Below are positions 55,096 through 64,000 of a DNA stretch of 64,000 nucleotides, in pieces. The translations under genes were made by a program, and so were the position numbers. Source of the stretch: Sporosarcina jiandibaonis (GTDB lineage: Bacteria > Bacillota > Bacilli > Bacillales_A > Planococcaceae). The stretch covers positions 124,001-188,000 of the forward strand of contig NZ_JAAOIY010000003.1 of NCBI RefSeq assembly GCF_013184495.1, in the 5' to 3' direction. The notes beneath the pieces are model-generated. The model was not told the DNA's origin. It did no database searches and worked only from the letters and a program-made list of their open reading frames with translations. Within the stretch, counting starts at the first letter, position 1; the number at the start of each line of letters is the position of its first letter.

Positions 55096-55918
55096 ATGGT
55101 TCTAGACCATTTTGTGAATATTGCTCTAGAATTTGCCCGAGCTACAACAGTACAAACTTTGCTGAATCGATTTTTCTTGGCATGTTTGTGTAAGTCGGCC
55201 AGAGTGTAAGCTTCTTAAGGTTGCCGATATAAGTGGCATTACTGGCATATTGCAAGAAGAGGCGGAGCAGTTAAACCAAGCATTATTTGATTTATCAAAT
55301 ACGGGAAACCATACGTCACTTTGAAAGTAGCCGCCACCCTGGATGGTAAACTTTCAATGCAAACTAGGGACAGCAAATGGACTACATCAGCAAGAACTGA
55401 TGTCCATCATCTTCGCCATACCCATAATGCGATTTTAGTCGGCGTACATACCGTGCTCCATGATAATCCTTTCCTCACCACCCGTTTGCCCCATGGTGGA
55501 AAGAATCCAATACAAGTTATTTTAGATCAATGTCTCCGGACACCAAAAACAGCACATGTTATTACTGACAGCGCTGTGGAAACAATTATTTTCCGCTCGA
55601 TTCTGCTCAATCAGAAACGGGATTTTTCAGCATATTCACTCGTCTTAATCGAGTTGATTTCTGAAGAAGATTTTTTTGGGAAGAAGTATTAAAGCGTCTT
55701 GCGAATAAAGGCATCATGACTTTATTTATCGAGGGCGGCTGCCGCGTTCATTCTAGTTTCATTCAAGAAGGTCTGGCCGATGAACTCTATTTTATATATG
55801 GCGCCAAAACTCATCGGAAACGGTGCTTCTTTATTCATGAATAAACCAGAAAGCAGATTGCCCAGAGCGTCTCAAATTAGTCAAGATGCTGCACGCTTGC
55901 TTTACGAAGGAGGTATAA
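55096..55918 (+). pseudogene. ribD: ribD pseudogene (deaminase domain deleted, reductase frameshifted)
   Basis: Start ATG 55096 gives MVLDHFVNIALEFARATTVQT, like the RibD N-terminus, then the frame ends. The zinc deaminase core (HAE, PCxxxxxxC) is missing. The next stretch, VADISGITGILQEEAEQLNQ, corresponds to the domain boundary. A frameshift near 55311-55321 leads to TLKVAATLDGKLSMQTRD and DSKWTTSARTDVHHL of the reductase domain, which breaks again near 55680; WEEVLKRLANKGIMTLFIEGG continues in another frame. No functional RibD can be made from this locus. Confidence 0.85.
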
Positions 55919-55924
55919 CCAAAT

Positions 55925-56575
55925 ATGTTCACTGGAATTGTTGAAGAAATTGGAACTGTATCCCGAGTTACGCCAGGAGCGACTTCACTTCAACTTGCAA
56001 TTACCTGCAAGAAAGTGCTTAGTGACGTGAACAAAGGCGATAGTATTTCCGTGAACGGCGTTTGCTTGACGGTATCGAACTTTTCGAGTGATCATTTCAC
56101 CGCAGATGTTATGCCGGAGACGGTAAAAGCTACGACACTACAAGAACTTCGTGCGGGAAGCGCGGTCAATTTAGAACGCGCAATGGCTGCAAATGGACGC
56201 TTTGGGGGTCACTTTGTCAGCGGTCATGTCGATGGCACGGGTGAAATTATTTCCGTTCGAAACGTTGCGAATGCGATGTATATTGAAATTGAGATTGAAC
56301 CTGAGTTATTGAATTATTTTATCCCGAAAGGTTCAGTTACAGTCGACGGAACTTCTCTCACTGTTTTTGGCGTCACAGATTCAGGGTTTATCATATCCTT
56401 GATTCCCGTGACGCAAGAAGATTCCGTGATTGGTCAAAAGCGCATTGGGGATAAAGTGAATGTCGAATGTGATATGTTGGCGAAGTATATTGAAAGATTA
56501 TTGACGAAAAAAGAAGAGAAGCCGAGTGGCAGTGTAACGATGGATACTCTAATTGCGACTGGATTTTTAGATTAA
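55925..56575 (+). CDS. ribE: Riboflavin synthase, alpha subunit
   Basis: A 216-aa trimeric enzyme dismutating two lumazines to riboflavin. The two internal lumazine-binding halves are visible: [12 protein letters not shown] with VNGVCLTV (1-97), and [12 protein letters not shown] with VDGTSLTV (98-195). AGGAGG lies 11 nt before the ATG. The gene is intact although ribD upstream is not. Confidence 0.93.
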   Translation: MFTGIVEEIGTVSRVTPGATSLQLAITCKKVLSDVNKGDSISVNGVCLTVSNFSSDHFTADVMPETVKATTLQELRAGSAVNLERAMAANGRFGGHFVSGHVDGTGEIISVRNVANAMYIEIEIEPELLNYFIPKGSVTVDGTSLTVFGVTDSGFIISLIPVTQEDSVIGQKRIGDKVNVECDMLAKYIERLLTKKEEKPSGSVTMDTLIATGFLD

Positions 56576-56588
56576 GGAGTGGAGCAAA

Positions 56589-57782
56589 TTGTACGCAACT
56601 GTAGAAAAAGCGATTGAAGAACTTAAGCTAGGAAAAGCGATAATCGTTATAGATGATGAAGATCGTGAAAATGAAGGGGATTTCGTTGCACTTGGCGAAT
56701 TTGCGACGCCTGAAATGATTAACTTCATGGCAACTGAAGGCCGTGGACTAATTTGCGTGCCGATTGAAGAAGGAAAAGCGACACAGCTCGATTTGAATCC
56801 AATGACCGAGAACAATAGTGATGCTTATGGAACTGCATTCACGGTTAGCATTGACCATTCTTCTGTACATACGGGAATTTCCGCGTTTGAACGATCTGAT
56901 ACAATTTTAAAAATGCTTGGCAGTGATGCGAAACCGACTGATTTTATTAGACCGGGACATATTTTCCCGTTGGTTTCTAAAGCGGGCGGTGTCTTGAGAC
57001 GCGCCGGACATACGGAAGCTGCGGTTGATTTAGCTAAGCTATCTGGTTCTGAACCGGTTGGCGTCATTTGCGAAATTATGAATGCAGACGGCACGATGGC
57101 TAGAGGTTTGCAGTTAAAAGAAATCGCAGAACGCTTCGATTTAGTCATTTTAACGATTAAAGATTTGATCGCTTACCGTCGTAAAAATGAAATGCTGGTC
57201 GAACGTGTCGTAGATGTTCAGATGCCGACTGAACATGGCGTTTTTACAGCTGTTACTTTTGTCGAGACATTAACAGGACGCGAGCATGTCGCACTTGTAA
57301 AAGGGGATATTGAAGGCGCCTCAAACGTGCTTGTTCGCGTGCATTCTGAGTGTCTGACAGGCGACGTTTTTGGTTCATGCCGTTGCGATTGCGGTCCGCA
57401 GCTTCAAGCGGCACTTGCGCAAATTGAGCAAACCGGAAAAGGTGTCCTTCTATATATGCGTCAAGAAGGGCGAGGGATCGGCCTGATCAATAAAATGAAA
57501 GCCTATAAGTTACAAGAAGAAGGCTACGACACCGTTGAGGCAAATGAGAAATTAGGATTTCTCGATGATCTGCGCGATTATGGAATCGGCGCACAAATCT
57601 TGAGAGAACTCGGCTTGACGTCTATTCATTTATTGACGAATAATCCAAGGAAAATTTCTGGCCTCGAGGGTCATGGACTTGAAATTACAGAGCGTCTGCA
57701 AATCGAAATGCCTGTAAAAGAAGAAAACAAGCGTTATATGGAAACAAAGAAAAATAAACTAGGGCATGTATTGCATAATTAA
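56589..57782 (+). CDS. ribBA: Bifunctional DHBP synthase / GTP cyclohydrolase II
   Basis: A 397-aa fusion. The N-terminal DHBP synthase (about 1-200) has [16 protein letters not shown] and [13 protein letters not shown]. The C-terminal GTP cyclohydrolase II (about 205-397) has the zinc cysteines [18 protein letters not shown] and [11 protein letters not shown]. It supplies both precursors of lumazine. TTG 56589 with AAGGAGTGGAG upstream. Confidence 0.95.
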   Translation: MYATVEKAIEELKLGKAIIVIDDEDRENEGDFVALGEFATPEMINFMATEGRGLICVPIEEGKATQLDLNPMTENNSDAYGTAFTVSIDHSSVHTGISAFERSDTILKMLGSDAKPTDFIRPGHIFPLVSKAGGVLRRAGHTEAAVDLAKLSGSEPVGVICEIMNADGTMARGLQLKEIAERFDLVILTIKDLIAYRRKNEMLVERVVDVQMPTEHGVFTAVTFVETLTGREHVALVKGDIEGASNVLVRVHSECLTGDVFGSCRCDCGPQLQAALAQIEQTGKGVLLYMRQEGRGIGLINKMKAYKLQEEGYDTVEANEKLGFLDDLRDYGIGAQILRELGLTSIHLLTNNPRKISGLEGHGLEITERLQIEMPVKEENKRYMETKKNKLGHVLHN

Positions 57783-57795
57783 GGGGGAAGTAATA

Positions 57796-58266
57796 GTGGG
57801 AACTATTTATGAAGGACATTTAGTTGGTACTGGGTTAAAGATTGGAATCGTCGTTGCAAGGTTTAATGATTTTATAACGGGTAAACTTTTAAGCGGAGCG
57901 GAAGATGCGCTACGTCGCCATGGTGTAAATGAAAGTGACATTGCCACTGCATGGGTGCCGGGCGCATACGAAATTCCGCTCGTCGCGAAGAAAATGGCTG
58001 CTTCAGGAAAATATGATGCAATTATTACACTAGGAACAGTTATTCGCGGAGCTACGCCGCATTTTGACTATGTTTGCAACGAAGTAGCCAAAGGGGTTTC
58101 GGCCATTAATATGCAAGAAGGCATCCCTGTTATTTTCGGTGTTTTAACAACAGACACTATTGAACAAGCCATTGAACGTGCAGGAACGAAAGCTGGAAAT
58201 AAAGGTTGGGATGCGGGAACTGCCGCGATTGAAATGGCTAATTTATTGAATCAGCTCGAGGTTTAA
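57796..58266 (+). CDS. ribH: Lumazine synthase (beta subunit)
   Basis: A 156-aa icosahedral-forming enzyme condensing the pyrimidine and DHBP. It shows the [20 protein letters not shown] start, [14 protein letters not shown] near 54, [16 protein letters not shown] near 82 with the catalytic His, and [11 protein letters not shown] near 113. GTG 57796 follows AAGGGGGAAG; the extension into ribBA is not used. Last gene of the operon. Confidence 0.95.
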   Translation: MGTIYEGHLVGTGLKIGIVVARFNDFITGKLLSGAEDALRRHGVNESDIATAWVPGAYEIPLVAKKMAASGKYDAIITLGTVIRGATPHFDYVCNEVAKGVSAINMQEGIPVIFGVLTTDTIEQAIERAGTKAGNKGWDAGTAAIEMANLLNQLEV

Positions 58267-58284
58267 TCAAATATTATTGAACAA

Positions 58285-58318
58285 AAAACTCAACTCGATT
58301 AAACGAGTTGAGTTTTTT
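58285..58318. terminator. Bidirectional terminator
   Basis: 13-bp arms AAAACTCAACTCG (58285-58297) and CGAGTTGAGTTTT (58304-58316) with A and T runs. It ends ribH and the convergent transporter gene. Confidence 0.88.
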
Positions 58319-58323
58319 AAAAT

Positions 58324-59535
58324 TCATTTTTCCGAAACATATTCATCTTTTGCCGCACCGAGACCGACTAATAAAATAACGAAGGTTGCCGCGATTAATA
58401 ATAATAGCGGGAATGTCCAACCGTTTGTCAGGTCAAACAGAAGACCGAAAAGCGGCGGACCGGACGCTGCAAGTAAATAACCGAATGATTGTGCCATCGC
58501 TGATAAATCAGCTGCTTCAAAAGAGTTTCGCGTACGGAGTGAGAAAAACATCATTGCCAGACCAAAAGCGAATGCTGCTGCCACGCCGATTAAGATTACT
58601 GAAGGTAAAACTAGTAAAGTGCCTCCGAACATGATTCCTGAAAGTCCGGCTGTCATTAATACGAATGTGATCCAGACAAGCGGAACTTGGTTTTTCATTC
58701 GCCCCGCAATGATGGGTACGATGAAGGTGAAAGGCAATTGCGAGAATTGAATTGCAGACAACATCCATCCCGCTTGGGTCGATTCCATTCCTCGACTTTG
58801 CAAGATAACGGGTAACCAAGCGACAAGGACATAAAACAATAAAGACTGCAATCCCATAAATATAGTGATTTTCCAGGCTAGTGTTGAACGCCAAAGCGAT
58901 TTGCCTTTAACGCCATTTTTGCCCGGCAATTCTTCAATTTGACGATGTCTGATTTGAGGAATCCAGACAAGAAGGGCGATCATCGCTAATATTGCCCATA
59001 CGCCAATTGATGCTTTCCATCCGAAACTGCTTGCCGCGGCAATCGGGATACTCAAACCAGCTGCAAGAGCCCCTGTTAAATTCATAGAGATTGAATAAAC
59101 GCCCGTCATCATTCCGATATTATTTGCAAATTTCATTTTGATGAAAGCCGGCATAAGCACATTAGCAATTGCGATTCCAGCACCCATTAGAATAGTGCCT
59201 AGATAAAGTGTTGGAAAACCGCCAAACGGTCTTAAAACGAGACCAATTGAAAGGACGACCAGTACGACAAACAAAACCATTTCCATACCGAATCTTCTAG
59301 CTAGTCGCGGCGCAAAAGGTGATAATATCGCAAATGCTAGTAAGGGGATTGTGGTTAATGTCCCGATTGCTGCATTCGAAATCCCTAGAGTGTCTCGAAT
59401 CGATGCAACAACAGGCCCGACAGCAGTGATTGGTGCACGCAGATTAGTGGCAAGAAAAATAATTCCTAGGACAAGAATTATTAAACTGGTTGTTGAACGC
59501 CACTGCTCTTTTTCTTTCTCAACAGAAACGCTCAT
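58324..59535 (-). CDS. MFS transporter, CynX/NimT type
   Basis: A 403-aa transporter with twelve spans. The ATNLRAPITAVGPVV motif in the first span region (near residue 29) and the second-loop RRFGMEM are typical of the CynX/NimT (cyanate/nitroimidazole) group; the B. subtilis relative is YycB. The substrate is unknown. AAGGAGG precedes the ATG. The 59536-59754 gap upstream shows no gene. Confidence 0.82.
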   Translation of the reverse strand: MSVSVEKEKEQWRSTTSLIILVLGIIFLATNLRAPITAVGPVVASIRDTLGISNAAIGTLTTIPLLAFAILSPFAPRLARRFGMEMVLFVVLVVLSIGLVLRPFGGFPTLYLGTILMGAGIAIANVLMPAFIKMKFANNIGMMTGVYSISMNLTGALAAGLSIPIAAASSFGWKASIGVWAILAMIALLVWIPQIRHRQIEELPGKNGVKGKSLWRSTLAWKITIFMGLQSLLFYVLVAWLPVILQSRGMESTQAGWMLSAIQFSQLPFTFIVPIIAGRMKNQVPLVWITFVLMTAGLSGIMFGGTLLVLPSVILIGVAAAFAFGLAMMFFSLRTRNSFEAADLSAMAQSFGYLLAASGPPLFGLLFDLTNGWTFPLLLLIAATFVILLVGLGAAKDEYVSEK

Positions 59536-59754
59536 ATAGTTTCCTCCTTATGTATAAAGCCTGCTATTTCAGCTATGTCAAAAGTTGCTTCAATAGAAAA
59601 CTTTATCAGTTATATGGAGGAATGTAAATGGTAGTGTCTGAATGTTAGCATTCCAATAAAAGTGTCTGCCAAAAAATAATAGGGACAACTGATAGATTTC
59701 AATGACTCCGTTGATTTTACTATACAAGTAAGTAAGCAAGTACCCGATTGTTTT

Positions 59755-60381
59755 TTATTCTTCCAATAAATTTCCTTCAGCCGGAATAGGGTTCTCTTTC
59801 AAGATTCGAGCCATATGAATCGTGTTATAAGCAAGCATTTCAACATGCTTTTTAGTGAAGTCGTTATTTTGACCTGCGTCTATATAGGAAGGTCCAGGAC
59901 CAGCTTCTCCAACCCAATAGGTATCGACGTTCGGGGGGACGACAAATCCTATATGCGATAGGCCGTATAAAATGGATGCGGATGCGTGTTTCGCTCCGTC
60001 TTCATTTCCTGTCACGATTACGCCGCCAACTTTGTTATAATAAATGGTTTGTCTTTTGTCATTTGTTTCTGAACTACTTCCATATAAGCGTTCTATGGCA
60101 AGTGTTGCAATGCTGCTTTTTTCACCGAGCCAAAGCGGTGTACCGATAATCAGGATATCGGCGGCTTTCACTTTTTCAAAAATGGACGGCCATTCATCAC
60201 CATCGCCCATATCTGGAGCAATGCCGTAAGCTATATTGTAATCCGCCAGTCTAATAATTTCGGATTCGACGTTTTCGCTCTTATAAATCAGTTGAACTTT
60301 TTCGGAAAGTGCCTCTGTATTTGATTTTTCTTCTGAACTCTTTAATGATGAAATCAAAATGAGAGCTTTAAGATTACTTAT
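59755..60381 (-). CDS. Flavodoxin-fold NAD(P)H-dependent oxidoreductase, apparent ATA start
   Basis: A flavodoxin-fold protein (208 aa from ATA 60381). The N-terminus ISNLKALILISSLKSSEEKS contains the beta-strand and FMN loop; IGTPLWLGEKSS near 83 is the second FMN motif. A perfect AGGAGG (60393-60388 on the minus strand) stands 6 nt before an ATA codon, and there is no in-frame ATG, GTG or TTG there. The first conventional start, TTG 60357, would remove the first strand and has no ribosome site. So either ATA initiates or the start codon has mutated from ATG. It is divergent from the ASCH gene. Confidence 0.75.
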   Translation of the reverse strand: MSNLKALILISSLKSSEEKSNTEALSEKVQLIYKSENVESEIIRLADYNIAYGIAPDMGDGDEWPSIFEKVKAADILIIGTPLWLGEKSSIATLAIERLYGSSSETNDKRQTIYYNKVGGVIVTGNEDGAKHASASILYGLSHIGFVVPPNVDTYWVGEAGPGPSYIDAGQNNDFTKKHVEMLAYNTIHMARILKENPIPAEGNLLEE

Positions 60382-60520
60382 GACCTGCCTCCTTTTATTA
60401 TCCCGTCCTTATTTTGCTATAGACGAAAGGAGCCGAAGTCAAACATACTATTTCTCGCGATATATTGGAAAGATAGTTATACTAGTAAATGAGAATAAGT
60501 TATTGAAAAGGGGTCCAAAC

Positions 60521-60868
60521 ATGACAAATCAAAAGAATGACAACTTGCCAGAAAAATCGTGCTCGATTGAACGCCTCGTGACGATTGAAGCGGATGTTGA
60601 GAAAGTATTGAACGGCGAAAAAACAGCGACGCGACGTAACGGCGTTTATGCTTACCCTGGTGAAATCATGGTATTGAAGGGGAAAGAATTTAATGTTGAT
60701 GCACTGTATTCACAGACTCTAGGTGAAATGACAGACGAACATGCCAAAACAGAAGGGTATGCGAATATGGAAGATTATAAGGGATCCATCTTAGCGCTAC
60801 ATCCGAAAATGCCTTGGTTACCAAAGATGAGCGTCTGGGTTCATGAATTTAGCCCCGTTAAGAAATGA
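60521..60868 (+). CDS. ASCH-domain protein
   Basis: A 115-aa protein with an ASCH (PUA-like) RNA-binding domain: ADVEKVLNGEKTATRRNGVYAY (split around residue 30), the central GEIMVLKGKEFNV and MSVWVHEF at the end. Function unknown; ASCH domains bind RNA or modify nucleosides. ATG 60521 follows AAAGGGG by about 8 nt; the 54 upstream in-frame codons are rejected as non-coding. The DUF2269 gene follows 6 bp later. Confidence 0.75.
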   Translation: MTNQKNDNLPEKSCSIERLVTIEADVEKVLNGEKTATRRNGVYAYPGEIMVLKGKEFNVDALYSQTLGEMTDEHAKTEGYANMEDYKGSILALHPKMPWLPKMSVWVHEFSPVKK

Positions 60869-60874
60869 TTACGT

Positions 60875-61318
60875 ATGAAACTAGACTTTTACGCTCTAAT
60901 TATTTTCATACATGTTGTTAGTGCAGTACTTTCCATTGGTCCGTTGTTTATTTTAATGCCGACAATCAAGCGTCTGCGCGGCGTTGACATGGATGTAGAA
61001 AATGCGTATCTATCCATCGTCAATGTCGTGATCCGAATTGTCATGCATGCAGGACATGCGCTCGTAGTGTCTGGTGTCCTGTTATTAATTTTCGGGCCAT
61101 GGCCATGGTATACGTCTTGGGTAGTCACGACAGTTGCAGTCATGCTTCTGTCAGGTTTATTTCTCTCCAGAGGATTCACATTCGTCCTGCGACGTTTTCA
61201 CAAACCGGGCGAAGATAAAAACATTATCCTTAATCGATTAAATCAAACATCATGGATTTACATCGGCCTGATGCTAGTCATGCTGTGGCTCATGGTGCAA
61301 AAACCGGTGCTTTGGTAA
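60875..61318 (+). CDS. DUF2269-family membrane protein
   Basis: A 147-aa protein with four membrane spans (about residues 7-28, 53-73, 78-97, 124-143). The IIFIHVVSAVLSIGPLFI start with the conserved His, and the HAGHALVVSGVLLL stretch, are the DUF2269 pattern. Role unknown. No strong ribosome site; it is probably coupled to the ASCH gene ending 6 bp earlier. Confidence 0.7.
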   Translation: MKLDFYALIIFIHVVSAVLSIGPLFILMPTIKRLRGVDMDVENAYLSIVNVVIRIVMHAGHALVVSGVLLLIFGPWPWYTSWVVTTVAVMLLSGLFLSRGFTFVLRRFHKPGEDKNIILNRLNQTSWIYIGLMLVMLWLMVQKPVLW

Positions 61319-61328
61319 TTTACATATG

Positions 61329-61362
61329 AAAAAGTGCATCTCAATGAGGTGTGCTTTTTTAT
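61329..61362 (+). terminator. Terminator after the DUF2269 gene
   Basis: AAAGTGCATCTC and GAGGTGTGCTTT pair with wobble, then a T run. Confidence 0.55.
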
Positions 61363-61487
61363 TTAATGTAAAATTATTGAACTAATGACCATAATAGGTT
61401 TGCCTCGAATATTGTTTGAGATCTTGAGAAAAAAGGAACTATAAGAAAGTACTAAGTTAGATACAATAAAAAATGGAGGAGAATAAT

Positions 61488-61589
61488 ATGAGTAAGCTTA
61501 TTCGAAGAATTATAAAATATGGACCGATCATTTATCCGATTGTCTTAAAAATAGTGAGGAACAGAAAGAATAAAAAAGTCGCGCGTTAA
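61488..61589 (+). CDS. 33-aa basic membrane-associated peptide
   Basis: ATG 61488 is 6-7 nt after GGAGGAG, a perfect ribosome site. The 33-aa peptide has one amphipathic or membrane stretch (IIKYGPIIYPIVLKIV) and a very basic tail (RNRKNKKVAR). It is followed by a terminator, so it is a complete transcription unit. Family not recognised; similar short basic peptides occur in Bacillales. Confidence 0.55.
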   Translation: MSKLIRRIIKYGPIIYPIVLKIVRNRKNKKVAR

Positions 61590-61593
61590 GTAC

Positions 61594-61640
61594 AGGGCTT
61601 GTCTCGATATGAAATATATTCGAGGCAAGCCCTTTTCTAT
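61594..61640 (+). terminator. Terminator after the 33-aa gene
   Basis: AGGGCTTGTCTCGA and TCGAGGCAAGCCCT, one bulge, then TTTTCT. Confidence 0.75.
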
Positions 61641-61704
61641 AACCTCGAACATAATGAACTTCTACAATCAGTTTGACCTAAGTTATTTGATTGAAAAGCA
61701 AGCA

Positions 61705-61764
61705 TTGACATGTCAGAATTTTCATAGTAGTATACAATTTAATTAGTTAGGTAAGCTTACTAAC
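61705..61764 (+). promoter_or_regulatory. ROK operon promoter and operator
   Basis: TTGACA (61705-61710), 17 bp, TAGTAT (61728-61733). A near-palindrome, GTTAGGTAAGCTTACTAAC (61746-61764), lies over the start region, a likely site for the ROK repressor encoded next. Beyond this and the terminator, I see nothing else in the 61590-61918 gap except a GGGGGAGGAG ribosome site at 61868-61877. Confidence 0.6.
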
Positions 61765-61918
61765 CGAATATTGTTCGCATTGCTTACATTCCGGCAGTTC
61801 TAATTTCAAATCCTGTGGCTGGAAGCCGATAATCATTAAAACTTCCTAATTACCATTCTCAAAAGAAGGGGGAGGAGTTGCGATCGCTATCAGTCGTATC
61901 CAAGCAAATCCACAGTAC

Positions 61919-63076
61919 ATGAAATTGATCAATAAGAAAAAGGTTCTTCATTATATCCAAAAGAATCCAGGGCGTTCAAGAACTGAAATTGCAAAGGAAT
62001 TATCGATTAGCAAGCCAACTATCTCAAAGCTAGTCGATGAATTGATCAGTGAAGGATGGTTCAGTGAAAAAGAAAGTTCGAGTTCAAGTTCATCAGGCGG
62101 GAGAAGATCTTTCCAGATTTATTTTAATAATAATGCAAAATATATAGTCGGTGTAGATATCGGTGGAACTTCGGTAGAGATAGCGGTTATGAATCTAGCT
62201 GGTGACATCTTAGAGAAGTCTGTATTTTCTACACAGGAGCAAATATCAAAGAATCTCGTTCAGGTGCTTGCCGACAACATCACATCGCTAATAACAAAAA
62301 GCGGCTTGGAAAACAATCAGATTATGGGGGCGGGAATCGGCATCCCGGGTATAACAGACGTTCGCGAGGGAATCGTTGTCGATGCCCCGAGTCTGGGATG
62401 GAAACAGTACCCTTTCCTGGAGAAGATGCATAAATTTTTGCCATTTCCAGTTTACGTCGACAACGATGTGAATGTTGCAGCGCTAGGTGAGCAATGGAAA
62501 GGCGCGGGACGTGATAAGAGCAATATCTTGCAGATTACACTTGGTACAGGGATAGGTTGCGGAATGATCATTAATGGACAGTTGTATCGCGGTTCCTCGT
62601 TTGCCGCCGGCGAAATCGGTTATATGGTGACAGACAAGCATGCAGCGGAAAAAGCCTATGACAGCGCCTTTTCAGGATACGGTTTTCTGGACAGTCATGT
62701 CGGCGGTCCATCTATTACAAAAAGAATGTTGAAACATTTGAGAGCGAGTGAAAATGAATCGGATGATTGGCCAGCTAAAAGGATTTTCGAGCTGGCGATT
62801 GCCGGCGATAAAAAAGCTCAGAATATCATTGATGATGCATTATCTCATCTTGCTTTTGCTTTAATCAATATAATATCAATCGTCAACCCGGAATGCGTAA
62901 TTTTAGGCGGTGGCATATCGAAGTCCATGCATCATTTTCTACCTGAAATCATATCTACAATCGATAAGCATTTGCCGATTGAAACAATGGTCACGATTAC
63001 TAAACTGGATAATGTTTCGGTTTTAGGGGCGGGATATTTGGTTTTACATGAGCATGATTCAATCTTGAAGGTTTGA
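61919..63076 (+). CDS. ROK-family transcriptional regulator (XylR/NagC type)
   Basis: A 385-aa sugar-responsive repressor. An N-terminal winged helix (SRTEIAKELSISKPTISKLV, about 20-40) precedes a ROK sugar-kinase fold (about 77-385) with VGVDIGGTSVEIAV, DNDVNVAALGEQWKGAG and ILGGGIS. The ROK zinc motif CxCGxxGCxE is not seen; a DSAFSGYGFLDSHVGG stretch lies there. The strong GGGGGAGGAG site is about 41 nt upstream of ATG 61919 and directly before a TTG whose 14-codon frame ends at TGA overlapping this ATG; an in-frame ATC at 61883 is the other option. Likely represses the transporter genes downstream. Confidence 0.85.
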   Translation: MKLINKKKVLHYIQKNPGRSRTEIAKELSISKPTISKLVDELISEGWFSEKESSSSSSSGGRRSFQIYFNNNAKYIVGVDIGGTSVEIAVMNLAGDILEKSVFSTQEQISKNLVQVLADNITSLITKSGLENNQIMGAGIGIPGITDVREGIVVDAPSLGWKQYPFLEKMHKFLPFPVYVDNDVNVAALGEQWKGAGRDKSNILQITLGTGIGCGMIINGQLYRGSSFAAGEIGYMVTDKHAAEKAYDSAFSGYGFLDSHVGGPSITKRMLKHLRASENESDDWPAKRIFELAIAGDKKAQNIIDDALSHLAFALINIISIVNPECVILGGGISKSMHHFLPEIISTIDKHLPIETMVTITKLDNVSVLGAGYLVLHEHDSILKV

Positions 63077-63132
63077 ACTAGTTATTAAAGTGACATTAGT
63101 CCTTTAAAATAATTAAAAAGAGGGGGATTTAC

Positions 63133-64000
63133 ATGTTAAAAAAATGGTGGCTCGGTTTAGTGGCTTTTGGATTATTATCCGTATTGCTGGTTGCCTGTTC
63201 AAGCGACAAAGAATCAACTGACAAAGTTCCAACTGATGATGAGAAAGGGTCCGGCGAAGAAATCGTATTGGAGTATTGGCAGTACGCTTTTGATGCAAAG
63301 GTTAAATTGATGGATGAGCTGATTGAGGAATTCGAAGCGAATAACCCTGGTATCAAGGTAAAGCAGACAAATTTTCCTTATGATCAATACAATGAAAAGG
63401 TAGCTGCACAAGTACCGGCAGGGAAAGGTCCGGACGTGATCAACTTATTCTACGGATGGGTTCCGAAGTATGTTGATTCTGGCTATTTACAGCCATTGCC
63501 TCAAGATGCATTCCCGCATGATGAAATTGAGAGTGAATTTTTCCCATTAGTTGAGGCGACTAAACTCGATGGCGAATATTGGACAATTCCAACTGCGGTA
63601 AGAACGCTCGCATTGTTTTATAACAAAGATCTTTTCGAAGAGGCCGGACTAGATCCTGATTCTCCGCCTAAAGATTGGGATGAGTTGCAGGAGTACGCAG
63701 AGAAATTGACGAAAGCTGATGGCAAAGGAAGACTTGAGCAATCAGGTATGGCATGGGAACCTTCACAACAAGGACATCAGTGGTTGCGTGACGGTTTGAC
63801 TCGCCAAGCTGGTGGAGAAGTATTGAGCGAAGATAAGAAATCAGTTGTTTGGGGAGATGATTCAGCGGGTCTGGAAGCATTTAAATACTGGTTGAGCTTC
63901 CCGACAGATTTAGGTACTTCTGAAGTAGGATTCTATACAGACGATGTAACAGCTTTCCTGACCGAAAAAGCAGCGATGAATGTTGATGGTTCTTTCCGTA
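63133..64000 (+). CDS. Sugar ABC transporter substrate-binding lipoprotein (partial)
   Basis: Runs past the end of the window: 289 codons are visible. Signal peptide ends LVAC (Cys22), then an acidic linker and a family-1 (CUT1) extracellular solute-binding fold in normal order: LEYWQYAFDAKVKLMDELI, PDVINLFYGWVPKYVDSGYLQ, ALFYNKDLFEEAGLDPDSPP, KDWDELQEYAEKLTK. AGGGGGA precedes the ATG. It follows the ROK regulator by 56 bp, so uptake of the inducing sugar is the likely role. Confidence 0.88.
   Translation, partial: MLKKWWLGLVAFGLLSVLLVACSSDKESTDKVPTDDEKGSGEEIVLEYWQYAFDAKVKLMDELIEEFEANNPGIKVKQTNFPYDQYNEKVAAQVPAGKGPDVINLFYGWVPKYVDSGYLQPLPQDAFPHDEIESEFFPLVEATKLDGEYWTIPTAVRTLALFYNKDLFEEAGLDPDSPPKDWDELQEYAEKLTKADGKGRLEQSGMAWEPSQQGHQWLRDGLTRQAGGEVLSEDKKSVVWGDDSAGLEAFKYWLSFPTDLGTSEVGFYTDDVTAFLTEKAAMNVDGSFR

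Noticed and set aside
55321-55692. 123-codon ORF as a functional small reductase
   Set aside because: It is the broken middle of the RibD reductase domain, with no start signal of its own and the C-terminal third in another frame.
59620-59720. IS-end-like GTGTCTGCCAAAAAATAAT and AGGGACA stretch
   Set aside because: No matching inverted partner, target duplication or transposase could be found, so the evidence is too weak to call an element.

Overview
The window reads as chromosome of a low-GC, endospore-forming Bacillales bacterium, most likely Planococcaceae (Sporosarcina-like). Grounds: B. subtilis-type gene blocks, AGGAGG ribosome sites, frequent TTG/GTG starts, a CotF-like coat protein, a LysM-GH18 spore-cortex hydrolase, S-box and RFN riboswitches, and a sigma-B-type promoter. 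The genus is an inference. No rRNA, tRNA, prophage or CRISPR was seen.

Layout. 1-5 kb: end of fruA, a HAD phosphatase, cotF-like gene, MBL-fold hydrolase, a 46-aa membrane peptide and sleL. 5-11 kb: ilvD, ysaA, a second 46-aa peptide, gdhA with a structured leader, argG with an ARG box. 11-17 kb: a GNAT gene and the mannitol operon mtlA-mtlR-mtlF-mtlD. 17-20 kb: a SAM riboswitch driving an FMN reductase and a DszA/NtaA-type monooxygenase. 20-28 kb: small membrane proteins, hisJ, and divergent hisZGDB-AFI, with hisH missing and a repeat in its place. 28-35 kb: unknown membrane and lipoproteins, a YflT-like stress protein, and a TAXI TRAP transporter whose binding protein is circularly permuted. 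35-42 kb: rlmN, a PBP3-like transpeptidase, a YusW-like lipoprotein, proBA. 42-45 kb: response regulator-kinase-SCO operon divergent from a YtkA-like lipoprotein (probable copper delivery). 45-49 kb: yrrT-luxS-mccA-mccB reverse transsulfuration, then an OsmC protein. 49-55 kb: ydbS/ydbT, a decayed gene, and opuA (glycine betaine uptake). 55-58 kb: FMN riboswitch, wrecked ribD, intact ribE-ribBA-ribH. 58-64 kb: an MFS transporter, a flavodoxin-fold protein with an apparent ATA start, an ASCH protein, a DUF2269 protein, a 33-aa peptide, and a ROK regulator followed by a sugar-binding protein that runs off the end.

The main unusual points are: (1) the lipoprotein at 31715-32725, a complete TAXI protein with its two halves in swapped order, cut at the hinge; the canonical OpuAC in this window ends at the equivalent hinge; (2) four intergenic arrays of a 10-11 bp word repeated every 20-21 bp, with different words at different loci and two loci sharing both word and leader; (3) a 95-bp MITE inserted in the loop of a bidirectional terminator, with a 4-bp target duplication; (4) loss of hisH and decay of ribD inside otherwise intact operons; (5) a pair of 46-aa membrane peptides, one starting at TTG; (6) genes whose best ribosome site points to an ATA codon or to a tiny overlapping ORF.
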